The translations under genes and the position numbers were made by a program. Below, in pieces: positions 42,718-51,091 of a stretch of 64,000 bases of DNA. Position 1 is the stretch's first letter, and each line of letters begins with the position of its first letter. The stretch comes from Bordetella petrii (GTDB lineage Bacteria; Pseudomonadota; Gammaproteobacteria; Burkholderiales; Burkholderiaceae_B). Location of the stretch: positions 3,100,001 to 3,164,000 of the forward strand of contig NC_010170.1 in NCBI RefSeq assembly GCF_000067205.1, read 5' to 3'. The notes beneath the pieces were generated by a model. The model was not told the origin of the DNA. It ran no database searches and saw only the letters and a program-made list of their open reading frames with translations.

Positions 42718-42830
42718 TTAAGAAACCACGCCGGCCCCGGCGGGCCATCGGCTCTGGCGCTATGATGGAATCAGTCTCACGGGCCGCGCTGCCGTCAACG
42801 CCTGGCGCGGCCTACACGCGGGAGGGGTGA

Positions 42831-43766
42831 ATGGAGTTCAAGGACTACTATCAGACGCTGGGCGTCAAGCAGGATGCCTCGGATGAAGACATCAAGCGCG
42901 CCTATCGGAAGCTTGCCCGCAAGTACCATCCCGACGTCAGCAAAGAAAGCAATGCCGAGGCGCGCATGCGCGACGTCAACGAGGCTTACGACGTACTGCG
43001 CGACGCGGAAAAGCGCCGGGCCTATGACGAGCTCGCCCGCGGTGCATCATCGGGCGAATCGTTCCAGCCGCCTCCGGGCTGGGAGGAAGGCTACGAATTC
43101 CGCCGCACCGCCACGCCGGGCGAGGAAGCGCAGTTCAGCGAATTCTTCTCGTCGCTGTTCGGCAGCCGCGGGCAGCGCGCGGCCCGCCCAGACTTCCGCG
43201 CACGCGGCGAAGACCACCACGCCGCCATCGAAATCGACCTCGAAGACGCCCTGAAAGGCGCCACGCGCGACATCAGCCTGCGCGCCGTCCACCTCGACGA
43301 CCAGGGGCACCCGCAAATGCAGTCCCGCACGCTCAGCGTGCGTATTCCCGCGGGCGTGCGCGAAGGCCAGTTCATTCGCCTGGCCGGCCAGGGCATGCCC
43401 GGCCACGGAGGCGGCGAAAACGGCGATTTATATCTGGAAGTGCGCTTCAAGCCGCACCCACGCTACCAGGTCGAAGGGCGCGACCTCACCATGACGCTGC
43501 CGGTGGCGCCGTGGGAAGCGGCGCTGGGAGCCAACGTCAACGCTCCCACGCCGGCAGGCCCGGTAGAAGTCACCATTCCCCCCGGCTCGCGCGGCGGCCG
43601 CAAGCTGCGGCTGCGCGGCCGGGGCATACCCGGCGACCCGCCCGGAGACCTGTATCTGGTGCTTGACGTGGTATTGCCGCCGGCCGATACCGAGGCCGCG
43701 CGGGCCGCCTACCGCAAAATGCAGCAAGACCTGCCCTTCAACCCCCGACCCAATATGGAGGTGTGA
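42831..43766 (+). CDS. cbpA: Curved DNA-binding protein / DnaJ-class co-chaperone CbpA
   Basis: A 311-residue DnaJ-type co-chaperone. The J-domain (~1-70) has YYQTLGVKQDASDEDIKRAY and YHPDVSKES with the HPD tripeptide; the C-terminal substrate domains include VRIPAGVREGQFIRLAGQG, GDLYLEVRFKPHPRYQVEGR and GGRKLRLRGRGIPGDPPGD. There is no zinc-finger domain, as in CbpA. It works with DnaK and may bind DNA. A good ribosome site (GGGAGGGG) precedes it. It is followed at once by cbpM. Confidence 0.93.
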   Translation: MEFKDYYQTLGVKQDASDEDIKRAYRKLARKYHPDVSKESNAEARMRDVNEAYDVLRDAEKRRAYDELARGASSGESFQPPPGWEEGYEFRRTATPGEEAQFSEFFSSLFGSRGQRAARPDFRARGEDHHAAIEIDLEDALKGATRDISLRAVHLDDQGHPQMQSRTLSVRIPAGVREGQFIRLAGQGMPGHGGGENGDLYLEVRFKPHPRYQVEGRDLTMTLPVAPWEAALGANVNAPTPAGPVEVTIPPGSRGGRKLRLRGRGIPGDPPGDLYLVLDVVLPPADTEAARAAYRKMQQDLPFNPRPNMEV

Positions 43767-43768
43767 TC

Positions 43769-44089
43769 ATGAAAACCGTAATCATCGCCGCCAGCGGCGC
43801 CGTTGCGAGCCAGGCGCAGTCACTCAGTGCCGAAGACCTGGCGCGGGCCTGCGGCGCAGAAGTCGAATGGGTCACACAACTGGTGGAAGTGGGCATCGTC
43901 GAAGCGGCCGGCCCCAGTCCGGCGGACTGGCGTTTTCACAGCGGCGACTTGCAACGCGCGCTGGCCACCCGCCGGCTCGAACGCGACTTCGGCGCTTGTC
44001 TGGACGCCGCCGCGCTGATCCTGGATCTCAGCCAGGAAGTACGGCAATTGCGCGCGCAGCTACGAGCCTTGGGCGCACACCAGCAATAA
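43769..44089 (+). CDS. cbpM: Chaperone modulator CbpM
   Basis: A 106-residue protein of the MerR-like HTH type seen in CbpM: SAEDLARACGAEVEWVTQLV, EVGIVEAAG and WRFHSGDLQRALATRRLERD. CbpM binds the J-domain of CbpA and inhibits its co-chaperone and DNA-binding activities. It lies directly after cbpA; GGAGG is seven bases before ATG 43769, though a GTG at 43763 overlapping the cbpA stop is possible. Confidence 0.9.
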   Translation: MKTVIIAASGAVASQAQSLSAEDLARACGAEVEWVTQLVEVGIVEAAGPSPADWRFHSGDLQRALATRRLERDFGACLDAAALILDLSQEVRQLRAQLRALGAHQQ

Positions 44090-44160
44090 ATAGCGGGCCT
44101 GCCCTTGACTGCGTAACGGTGGGACTCCGCGCAACGATACAAAAAGACACAAAATGCAGT

Positions 44161-44190
44161 TTGACTCATCTATCTAGTAGTAGATAAGAT
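44161..44190 (+). promoter_or_regulatory. Promoter and operator site 1 for the DUF4148 locus
   Basis: CTATCTAG-TA-GTAGATAA (44170-44187) is an imperfect palindrome related to sites at 44266 and 44697. It sits between TTGACT (44161-44166) and TAAGAT (44185-44190), an 18-bp-spaced promoter, so binding would block RNA polymerase. Confidence 0.55.
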
Positions 44191-44232
44191 ACGTCCCATG
44201 GTTGAGGAACACGCAGTCAGCCCCCAGCCACC

Positions 44233-44251
44233 CGCGCTACGGCGCGTTTTT
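44233..44251 (+). terminator. Small hairpin with T-tract in the DUF4148 leader
   Basis: CGCGC (44233-44237), loop TACG, GCGCG (44242-44246), then five Ts. It lies 45 bases downstream of the promoter-like site 1 and could end a short transcript. The stem is short. Confidence 0.35.
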
Positions 44252-44265
44252 ATGAACCTCGTTAT

Positions 44266-44283
44266 CTACCTATACATAGATAG
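44266..44283. promoter_or_regulatory. Operator site 2 for the first DUF4148 gene
   Basis: CTACCTAT-AC-ATAGATAG differs by one base from the perfect palindrome of site 3 (44697-44714). It lies 38 bases upstream of the first DUF4148 start. Confidence 0.6.
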
Positions 44284-44321
44284 TTAATTCCGACCTTCCC
44301 TTACCCGATCAGGAACCCATC

Positions 44322-44639
44322 ATGAAAACCCTCGCTTCCCTGCTGCTGATTTCCGCCTCCTTCGCCGCCAACGCCGCCTACGCCCAGGAACCCTCGGGCG
44401 AACTCGACTACCCGCCCGCGGTCACCCAGACCAGCTCGCTGACCCGCGCCCAAGTCGTGGCCGAACTGCAAGCCGCCAAGGCCGCCGGCCAAGTCACCTT
44501 CGGTGAACTGGAACAGCCCGCCGCCCCCGTGGCCAGCTCCACCCTCACCCGCGCCCAAGTCCGGGCCGAAGCCGCCGCCGCCCGCCAAAACGGCGCCTAC
44601 GCCTTCGGTGGCCAGGGCTACCCCAACACCGGCGCCTGA
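44322..44639 (+). CDS. DUF4148 exported protein, copy 1
   Basis: A 105-residue protein with a signal peptide (MKTLASLLLISASFAANAAY, cleaved near AYAQ). The mature part has two DUF4148-type repeats, LTRAQVVAELQAAKAAGQ and LTRAQVRAEAAAARQNG, and EPSGELDYPP. DUF4148 proteins are small periplasmic proteins of Burkholderiales with no known role. It is a paralogue of the next gene. Confidence 0.88.
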   Translation: MKTLASLLLISASFAANAAYAQEPSGELDYPPAVTQTSSLTRAQVVAELQAAKAAGQVTFGELEQPAAPVASSTLTRAQVRAEAAAARQNGAYAFGGQGYPNTGA

Positions 44640-44696
44640 GCCGTTGCTTGAGTCGCTGCCTGAGTTGTTGAACCGCTTTTTATTTTATTCGTTCAC

Positions 44697-44714
44697 CTAT
44701 CTATAAATAGATAG
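44697..44714. promoter_or_regulatory. Operator site 3 for the second DUF4148 gene
   Basis: CTATCTATAAATAGATAG has perfect 8-bp arms around AA. It lies 33 bases upstream of the second DUF4148 start, and the TATAAA inside it could serve as a -10 element. Confidence 0.65.
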
Positions 44715-44747
44715 TTAGACCTCACCCCCTATCCCTGGAGCATGACC

Positions 44748-45086
44748 ATGAAGACCCTCGTTTCCGCCCTGATGCTGTCGATGACCGTGATCGGCTCGGC
44801 CGCCTACGCCGCCGAACCCTCCGGTGAACTGGACTACCCGCCCGTGCAACACACCGCCAGCACCGTCACCCGCGCCCAAGTGCAAGCCGAACTGCAAGCG
44901 GCCAAGGCCGCCGGCCAGGTCACCTTCGGCGAACTGGAGCAGCCCGCCGCCTACGCCGCAGGCTCGGCCCCGACCCGCGCCGAAGTGCGCGCCCAGGCCC
45001 AGGCCGCCCGCGACAACGGCGCCGACGCCTTCGGCGAGCTCGACTACCAAGCCAGCTACAACCCCCTGAACGCCTCGCACGGCTAA
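44748..45086 (+). CDS. DUF4148 exported protein, copy 2
   Basis: A 112-residue exported protein: signal peptide MKTLVSALMLSMTVIGSAAY cleaved at AYAAE, then EPSGELDYPPV, VTRAQVQAELQAAKAAGQVT and FGELEQPAA, shared almost word for word with copy 1. ATG 44748 has GGAG seven bases upstream. It has its own operator-like palindrome, so both copies may respond to the same TetR protein encoded 123 bases downstream. Confidence 0.9.
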   Translation: MKTLVSALMLSMTVIGSAAYAAEPSGELDYPPVQHTASTVTRAQVQAELQAAKAAGQVTFGELEQPAAYAAGSAPTRAEVRAQAQAARDNGADAFGELDYQASYNPLNASHG

Positions 45087-45209
45087 GGACGGCGCATGGC
45101 CCGCCCCGCGGCGCCGCCCTGCCCCCCCGGCACGGCGGCCCGCCTTGTTTCCCTCTTTTGCCTGACAGGAGCCCTTCAGCCCCTTTGACCACCCGGTAGC
45201 GTCCCCGCC

Positions 45210-45782
45210 ATGAACACTGAAACCACCCGCACGCAGATCATGCAACACGCCCAGCGCCTGATCCAGGAGCGCGGCTGCAATGGCTTCAGCTACCGCGACC
45301 TGGCCGCGCTGATCGGCATCAAGACCTCCAGCATCCACTACTACTTCCCGCAGAAAGAAGACCTGCTGCTGGCCGTCGTGCAGCACTACCACGCCCGCTG
45401 GCAGGCCACCATCGCGGCCATCGACCCGGGGCTGCGCGCCGACGCCAAGCTGCGCGCCTATGTCCAGGTCCACCAGCAAGCCTTCTGTGGCACCGCCCGC
45501 ATCTGCCTGGCCGCCACCCTGGCCGCCGAGCTGGCCTCATTGCCCCAGGCCGTGCGCCAGGCCGTGCAGGACTTCTACCGCGCCAACGAAGACTGGCTGG
45601 CCTGCGTGCTCGAACAGGGCGCCCGCGAAGGCAGCCTGCGCGTGCCCGGCGACCTGCGCAGCGCCGCGCAGGCCACCTTCGCCGCCCTGCAGGGCAGCCT
45701 GGTCAGCGCCCGCCTGTTCAACAACAGCGAACGCGTGCAAGACCTGTTGCCCGCCACCCTCAGCCTTCACGAATCAGCGTGA
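45210..45782 (+). CDS. TetR family transcriptional regulator
   Basis: A 190-residue TetR protein: IMQHAQRLIQERGCNGFSYR, DLAALIGIKTSSIHYYFPQK and EDLLLAVVQHYHARW in the DNA-binding domain, with ARICLAATLAAELASLP in the ligand domain. The three CTATCTAT-type palindromes upstream of the two DUF4148 genes are its most likely targets by position (inference). Confidence 0.9.
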   Translation: MNTETTRTQIMQHAQRLIQERGCNGFSYRDLAALIGIKTSSIHYYFPQKEDLLLAVVQHYHARWQATIAAIDPGLRADAKLRAYVQVHQQAFCGTARICLAATLAAELASLPQAVRQAVQDFYRANEDWLACVLEQGAREGSLRVPGDLRSAAQATFAALQGSLVSARLFNNSERVQDLLPATLSLHESA

Positions 45783-45866
45783 AAAAAGGCATCGCGGCCT
45801 CGCGGAACGGCGGGTAAAAGCCCGCAACCTCTCTCACGTGGAGCGCCTTTCGCGCCAGCGGCGGCC

Positions 45867-47300
45867 TCATCGCCGGGCAAGCCTGTCGATAGTCTCAAAA
45901 AGCCGCTCGCATGTGCGCGCAAGGTTCCTGGCGGGCACCGTCGCCACGCCCAGCAACAGCCCGGCTTCGGCCTCGCCAGGCGGCATGTACCAGGGCGACA
46001 GCGGCGCGGGATACACGCCAAAAGCCAGGGCCTGGCGCACAATGGCCACGTCCGGCGCGCCCTTCGGCAGCCTGATCAGCACGGCCAAGCCGGGAGACTC
46101 GACACGCTCCTTGCCAACGAAGCCCTCAATGGCATCCAGGATCGCCTTCCGCTTGGCTACGTAGGCGCGTTTGGTGCGCCGCAGGTGACGCATATAGTGC
46201 CCCTCATGAATGAATTCGGCGATCGCCAGCTGCACCGCGGGCCCTGGCGCCGGCGCCAGACACGCCGCCACCTCTGCAAACCGGGAAACAAGCTCGGGCG
46301 GCGCAACCAGAAAACCCAGCCGGATAGCCGGGCTGATTGTTTTACTGAATGACCCGATATGCACGACCCGGCCGTCGCGATCGAGCGATGCAAGCGCCGG
46401 AGCGGCTCTTCCGGTCAGTTGCAGCTCGCTCAGATAATCATCCTCGATGATCCAGGCGCGGTTTTCGCTTGCCCATTCGAGCAGGCGCAGGCGGCGTTCA
46501 AGCGACAAAGGGAATCCCAGCGGCGCCTGCTGGCCCGGCGTCACGACCACGAGTTTTGCATCGGGGTAATGACGCACCCCGTATTCGACATCCATTCCCG
46601 CCGCATCCACGGGAACCGGCGCAAGCGACAGATTCGCAAGCTCGAGCGCCTTTCTCGTCCATAAGAAACTCGGATTCTCGATCCATGCGGCATGGCCGCC
46701 CACGCCCAGAACCAGAAGCGTCAGGCCAAGCCCTGCGCCAAATCCCGCGGTAATGAAAATCTGTGAGGCCGTGCAATTAATGCCGCGCGCCACGGCAAGA
46801 TACGCTGCGATCACCCGCCTCAATTCAAGTTCGCCACGGGGGTCCGGATAAAGGGGTGGCGCCCCCGACTCGGCCCGGATCGCGTGCCCGCGTATGCGCG
46901 ACAACAATGTGGCCGGAAAGGTGTCGCTCGCCGGCACACCCATCTGGAAAAACGCCGGCCCCTGCGTCATTTCCAGATAAGTTTCCAAAAACGATCCCGT
47001 GGCCGGCGGCGGCTCGATCTTCATCACGGCGCGCGGGCGTTGGGCAACATGCGTGCCTGCCGACCGCGACGCTTCGATCAATTGAGCCGCGGCGAGCTTT
47101 TCGTAGGCCGTTCTTACCGTTCCCCGTGCGACGCCCAGCTGGGCCGCGAGGTCCTGCCACGATGGCAGCCGCGCCCCAGGCGGCAATAAACCCTCTTCAA
47201 TCGCCTTGGCTACTCCTTTGCGGATCTGGTCCGACAAAGAAACCTTCGCCGAGCGGTCCACATGCAACTTCAGTGGTTTCAGGCTGGTCTTGTAGTACAC
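45867..47300 (-). CDS. MocR/PdxR-type GntR regulator with aminotransferase-like domain
   Basis: A 477-residue regulator. The N-terminal GntR winged helix has LSDQIRKGVAKAIEEGLLPP and LAAQLGVARGTVRTAYEKLA; the C-terminal fold type I aminotransferase domain keeps the PLP lysine in GSFSKTISPAIRLGFLVAP and NPSFLWTRKALE. MocR proteins sense PLP or an amino compound. The GTG at 47300 is used as start. It is divergent from the cupin-AhpD-HD operon, its likely target. Confidence 0.9.
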   Translation of the reverse strand: MYYKTSLKPLKLHVDRSAKVSLSDQIRKGVAKAIEEGLLPPGARLPSWQDLAAQLGVARGTVRTAYEKLAAAQLIEASRSAGTHVAQRPRAVMKIEPPPATGSFLETYLEMTQGPAFFQMGVPASDTFPATLLSRIRGHAIRAESGAPPLYPDPRGELELRRVIAAYLAVARGINCTASQIFITAGFGAGLGLTLLVLGVGGHAAWIENPSFLWTRKALELANLSLAPVPVDAAGMDVEYGVRHYPDAKLVVVTPGQQAPLGFPLSLERRLRLLEWASENRAWIIEDDYLSELQLTGRAAPALASLDRDGRVVHIGSFSKTISPAIRLGFLVAPPELVSRFAEVAACLAPAPGPAVQLAIAEFIHEGHYMRHLRRTKRAYVAKRKAILDAIEGFVGKERVESPGLAVLIRLPKGAPDVAIVRQALAFGVYPAPLSPWYMPPGEAEAGLLLGVATVPARNLARTCERLFETIDRLARR

Positions 47301-47380
47301 GATTTTTTCTCGTTTTTGGTGCTTTTTTATGGCTCAGGCAAACGCATAATACCTCTCAAACATTGAAAGGAGAGAAATTC

Positions 47381-47800
47381 GTGAAGAGCAAAGCCATCCT
47401 TCCAGGCCTATGCATCGTGCTCGCCTCGGCCCTCGCCGGACCCGCCATGGCGCATGGCAGCCAAGCCGAAACCGTTACGCCCAAATTCGACCAGGCAATC
47501 CCGAATATTGCTGGCAAATCACTGGTAGTGGTAGAAGTCGAGTATGCGCCCGGCGCGGCGTCCCCTTCGCACCGGCATGCCCAATCGGCGTTCATCTACG
47601 CCTACGTACTCGCGGGCGCGATCGAATCAAAGGTCAACGACGGCGCGATCCGCGTCTACCAGGCTGGCGAAAGCTGGTCCGAACCTCCCGGCGCAACCCA
47701 TTCGGTCAGCCGCAATGCAAGCAAGACCAAGCCGGCAAAGTTGCTGGCGGTTTTTGCTGTGGATTCCAACGACAAGCAACTCACCACCCCCATCCAGTGA
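47381..47800 (+). CDS. Exported cupin protein
   Basis: A 139-residue protein: signal peptide VKSKAILPGLCIVLASALAG cleaved after AMAHG, then a single cupin domain with HRHAQSAFIYAYVLAGAIES and the second motif GESWSEPPGATHSVSRNASK. The His residues of HRH and the later His would bind a metal. The GTG at 47381 follows AAAGGAGAG. It is the first gene of a three-gene operon. Substrate unknown. Confidence 0.88.
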   Translation: MKSKAILPGLCIVLASALAGPAMAHGSQAETVTPKFDQAIPNIAGKSLVVVEVEYAPGAASPSHRHAQSAFIYAYVLAGAIESKVNDGAIRVYQAGESWSEPPGATHSVSRNASKTKPAKLLAVFAVDSNDKQLTTPIQ

Positions 47801-47816
47801 ACCCAGGAGCCCGACG

Positions 47817-48272
47817 ATGAGCAGCAGGATCAACTACAACCAGGTTGCCCCCAACGGCGCAAAGGCGCTGGGCGGCGTGTACGGCTATGTCATGCAGTGC
47901 GGCCTGCCCGCCGAACTGATAGACCTCGTCTACCTGCGAATTTCGCAGATCAACAACTGCGCCTATTGTCTCGACATGCATACCCGCGATCTGATCAAGA
48001 AAGGGGTGAAAATCGAGAAAATCGCGCTGGTGCAGGCCTGGCAAGAAGGCGGCGCGCTTTTCAACGCAGCCGAACGCGCCGCGCTGGCATGGGCCGAAAA
48101 CGTGACGCGCGTTGCCGAAACCGGGGTGCCCGATAGCGCGTACCAGGCGGCCCGCGAGGTTTTCGACGAAAAGCAGCTCGTCGATCTCACCATCGCCATT
48201 ACCGTGATGAACAGCTACAACCGCATGGCCATCAGCTTCCGCAACACGCCGCAGGCCGTCCTGGAACACTAA
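47817..48272 (+). CDS. Carboxymuconolactone decarboxylase / AhpD-like protein
   Basis: A 151-residue AhpD-like protein with the redox motif NNCAYCLDMHTRDLIKKGV and AERAALAWAENVTRV. The CxxC plus following His is typical of AhpD-type peroxidase reductases. It follows the cupin gene by 16 bases and precedes the HD gene by 13. Confidence 0.92.
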   Translation: MSSRINYNQVAPNGAKALGGVYGYVMQCGLPAELIDLVYLRISQINNCAYCLDMHTRDLIKKGVKIEKIALVQAWQEGGALFNAAERAALAWAENVTRVAETGVPDSAYQAAREVFDEKQLVDLTIAITVMNSYNRMAISFRNTPQAVLEH

Positions 48273-48285
48273 TGGAGCACCGATC

Positions 48286-48945
48286 ATGGCCGCCGACATT
48301 TCCGGGGTACGCGTTCCCGACAGCGCACTGGCCCGGCAGGTAACCCAGTTCATCCGTGACACCGAAAGCGAGCTCCTGTATCAGCATTCAGCGCGCGTGT
48401 ACTTCTGGGGTTCATTAGCCGGGCAACGAAAAGGCCTGAGCTTCGACCCGGAACTCTTCTACACGGCAACGATGTTCCATGACCTGGGCCTGACCTCCGC
48501 CTTCAGCGACAGCCGCCTGCGCTTCGAGATCGACGGCGCGAACGCCGCGCGTGACTTCCTGCGCAGCCACGGCATTCCAGAAGACGATATTCAGAAAGTC
48601 TGGCTTGCCATCGCGCTGCACACGACGCCGGGCATTTCCGCGCACCTGGATCCGATCGCGGCCCTTACCGCCGAAGGAGTCATGATGGACCTCGCGGGTA
48701 TTGGATACGATCAATTCACCGAGGCCCAGCGCCAGGATGTAGAAAAAACCTATCCGCATCCTCCGCAGTTTGCCGAGGGCGTACTGCAGGCGCTTTACGA
48801 TGGCCTTAAACACCGGCCCGAAGTCACCCAGGGCACGGGTCTTGCCGATGTCATGGCGGACAAGGAGCCTCATTTTCATCGCAGGAACTTCTGCAGCTTG
48901 ATGCGAACCTCCCGCTGGGCCTGCCCCGACTGCGCCAACAGCTGA
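48286..48945 (+). CDS. HD domain protein (cyanamide hydratase-like)
   Basis: A 219-residue HD-domain protein. The metal ligands are seen as His34 (LLYQHSARVYFWG) and His65-Asp66 (ATMFHDLGLTSAF), with a later AIALHTTPG. This HSxRVY..G / FHDLGL pattern is that of the DDI2/cyanamide hydratase-like HD group, which hydrates nitriles of the cyanamide type or has an unknown role. The C-terminal tail RWACPDCANS carries a CxxC. It is the last gene of the cupin-AhpD-HD operon. Confidence 0.85.
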   Translation: MAADISGVRVPDSALARQVTQFIRDTESELLYQHSARVYFWGSLAGQRKGLSFDPELFYTATMFHDLGLTSAFSDSRLRFEIDGANAARDFLRSHGIPEDDIQKVWLAIALHTTPGISAHLDPIAALTAEGVMMDLAGIGYDQFTEAQRQDVEKTYPHPPQFAEGVLQALYDGLKHRPEVTQGTGLADVMADKEPHFHRRNFCSLMRTSRWACPDCANS

Positions 48946-48982
48946 CCGCAGCCAGTCCGCACAACTCTTTTTTATACGCCCG

Positions 48983-49465
48983 TCAGTCGCCGGACTGGAA
49001 ACGTTCCTTGAGCACCGCGTCGGCCGCGGGCCCCGCCACCATTGCATGACTGCCCGGCGTGATGGGCTGCCCCGTTTCCAGGTCCACGAGTCCAATGCGC
49101 GCCGGGCGTCCACTGGCCTTATCGACCAGTTGAACGGCGCGTCCCGCCGGCGACAGATGCTTGCTGCCCCATTCCACCAGGGCCAGCATGACCGGGTGAA
49201 ATGACCAGCCGAGTTCGGTCAGCACGTACTGGTAGCGCGGGGGCTTGCTGCTGTACGGGACGCGCTCCAGCAGGCCCGCGGCAACCAGATCGGTAAGCCG
49301 CCGGGCGAGCATGTTGGGTGCTATGCCCAGACTGCTTTCGAACTCGTCGAAACGAGTCAGCCCATGCATGGCATCGCGCAAGATCAGAATGCTCCACCAT
49401 TCGCCCACGCGGCTGAGACTGCGCGCCACGGGACACGCCCAGGCGCTGAGATCAGTGCGTTTCAT
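48983..49465 (-). CDS. HxlR family transcriptional regulator
   Basis: A 160-residue HxlR protein: CPVARSLSRVGEWWSILILR, FDEFESSLGIAPNMLARRLT and GLLERVPYSSKPPRYQYVLT. The conserved Cys near residue 11 can sense electrophiles or oxidants in known members. It is divergent from a PaaI-type thioesterase gene across 86 bases with the palindrome CTTGCAAG (49525-49532). Confidence 0.92.
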   Translation of the reverse strand: MKRTDLSAWACPVARSLSRVGEWWSILILRDAMHGLTRFDEFESSLGIAPNMLARRLTDLVAAGLLERVPYSSKPPRYQYVLTELGWSFHPVMLALVEWGSKHLSPAGRAVQLVDKASGRPARIGLVDLETGQPITPGSHAMVAGPAADAVLKERFQSGD

Positions 49466-49551
49466 TTGACGCTTCCACTTCGCCGGAATTGACTTCCCAT
49501 TGGAAAGCCATCATATACTATCATCTTGCAAGTTACTAATCAGGAGCCCCC

Positions 49552-50001
49552 ATGAGCCTCGTTCAGGAAGTCGGCAAAGACCTTGACGGCCTGTCACAAC
49601 TCCGCGCGTTAATGGCCTCAGGACGAAAGCCAGGCATACTGGTCTCGCTGGATTTCGACTTTGCCGAAGTCGAGAAAGGCTGGGCGCTCTTTGTGGGCAC
49701 ACCCGGCGAACATGCCTACAACCCCATAGGCACGGTGCATGGCGGCTATGCGGCCACCCTGCTCGACTCGGCATGCGGCTGCGCCGTGCACTCGCAGCTC
49801 TCCGCGCAGCAGGCATACACCACCGTGGAATTGAAGGTGGCCTATCACCGGCCAATCATGCGCGACACCGGGCCGCTGCGCGCGGAAGGCCGCGTCGTGT
49901 CCATGGGGCGCCGCGTCGCGTTCGCCAGCGCCGAATTGCTGGACGCAAACAAGCGGCTGTACGCCTCGGCAACGTCCACCCTGCTTGTCTTTGACCGATA
50001 G
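49552..50001 (+). CDS. PaaI family hotdog thioesterase
   Basis: A 149-residue hotdog-fold acyl-CoA thioesterase: NPIGTVHGGYAATLLDSACG carries the HGG motif and the helix start; TVELKVAYHRPIMRDTGPLR follows. PaaI-type enzymes hydrolyse aromatic or short acyl-CoA esters. A ribosome site (CAGGAG) precedes the ATG. It is probably under HxlR control. Confidence 0.92.
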   Translation: MSLVQEVGKDLDGLSQLRALMASGRKPGILVSLDFDFAEVEKGWALFVGTPGEHAYNPIGTVHGGYAATLLDSACGCAVHSQLSAQQAYTTVELKVAYHRPIMRDTGPLRAEGRVVSMGRRVAFASAELLDANKRLYASATSTLLVFDR

Positions 50002-50062
50002 CCGTAACGCGCCTGAATCGGTTCCGCGACGGCGCCCCTGAAAGAACGTCGCACTGAAGCGG

Positions 50063-50087
50063 CCGTCGCCCAAAGTAAAGGCGACGG
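50063..50087. terminator. Hairpin terminator after the thioesterase gene
   Basis: CCGTCGCC (50063-50070) and GGCGACGG (50080-50087) form a perfect 8-bp stem with a nine-base loop, followed by TTGATTT. It lies between the convergent thioesterase and LysR genes. Confidence 0.6.
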
Positions 50088-50136
50088 TTGATTTCCTGAT
50101 TCAGCGCATCGAGGCAACCACCGGGTGACTTTGCCG

Positions 50137-50994
50137 CTATTCCCGGACGACGCTTCTGAACGCGGCCGCCAAGGCATCCAGCGCATCGCGCGACCGGCCT
50201 GTGCGCGCTCTGGCGTGCAGCAGGATCGGCAAACGGGGCAGTTCCGGAAGCCCAAGCCTGCGGCCGACTTCTTCCGCACCAAGCGGCAACATGCGAGGAG
50301 CCAGCGCGGCCACGCCCAGCCCCGCCATGACCGCGGCAGCGACAGCCGCAACCCCGCCGCCGACAAAGACCTCTCTCCAGGGCACGCCTGCCACATCCAG
50401 CGCCTGCTCAGCCATCGCTCGCACGCCACAAGGCTCGGCCATCGTGGCCAATGGCAGAGGTTCGCCCGTGCGATGCTGCCAACCGGGTGCGGCGAACCAG
50501 CCGAAGGGTTCGTCTACCAGCAATTCTCCATCGTTCCGACCTGTGTCCAGACGCACGATGGCGGCATCCAGCTCGCGCCGGTCAAAGCGCTGCAGCAAGT
50601 CTTCCGAGGTGGCGATACGAATTTCGATCAATAGTTGAGGCGCTTGGGCGTTCATGCGCGCGATCAGCGCAGGCAGCTCCGGCCCCGCCACATGGTCGCT
50701 GATGCCGAGCGCCAGACGCTGCCGCTGCCCGGCACACACAGCCAATGCTCGATCATGCACTTCCAGCAAGCCCCGGGCTTGCTCCAGAAAGGCGACGCCA
50801 TGCGCCGAGAGTTGAACGTGCCGGGGGGTGCGCTCGACCAGCCGTACGCCCAATCGTTGCTCCAGCCGCTTGAGCTTCAGGCTGACTGCGGACTGGGTGG
50901 TGCGCATGCTATCGGCGGCGTGCGTGAAGCTGCCAAATTCGGCGATACGCACAAAAGCGCGGACAGCATCGATATCCAAAGGCCGCTCAGTCAT
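50137..50994 (-). CDS. LysR family transcriptional regulator
   Basis: A 285-residue LTTR: LDIDAVRAFVRIAEFGSFTH, TTQSAVSLKLKRLEQRLGVR, then an effector domain rich in Ala (GGGVAAVAAAVMAGLGVAAL). It is divergent from a tautomerase gene across 97 bases. The neighbouring SDR-tautomerase operon may also belong to its regulon (inference). Confidence 0.92.
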   Translation of the reverse strand: MTERPLDIDAVRAFVRIAEFGSFTHAADSMRTTQSAVSLKLKRLEQRLGVRLVERTPRHVQLSAHGVAFLEQARGLLEVHDRALAVCAGQRQRLALGISDHVAGPELPALIARMNAQAPQLLIEIRIATSEDLLQRFDRRELDAAIVRLDTGRNDGELLVDEPFGWFAAPGWQHRTGEPLPLATMAEPCGVRAMAEQALDVAGVPWREVFVGGGVAAVAAAVMAGLGVAALAPRMLPLGAEEVGRRLGLPELPRLPILLHARARTGRSRDALDALAAAFRSVVRE

Positions 50995-51091
50995 TTCAAA
51001 GGCTCATTGCTGTTATATCTTTCTATATCTTGTTGAAATAGATGATAGACCATAAAGTCCAGGCCATGACACTCACACCGAAGGAATCGTC

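Noticed and set aside
42640..42720. Repeated TGCATGCA stretches as a CRISPR-like or satellite repeat
   Set aside because: Only two full copies with a partial, no unique spacers of constant size; a MarR operator pair explains them and the matching site at 41771.
44199..44288. A 29-codon frame ahead of the first DUF4148 gene as a real gene
   Set aside because: No ribosome site, and it runs through a hairpin and an operator; kept only as part of a leader hypothesis.
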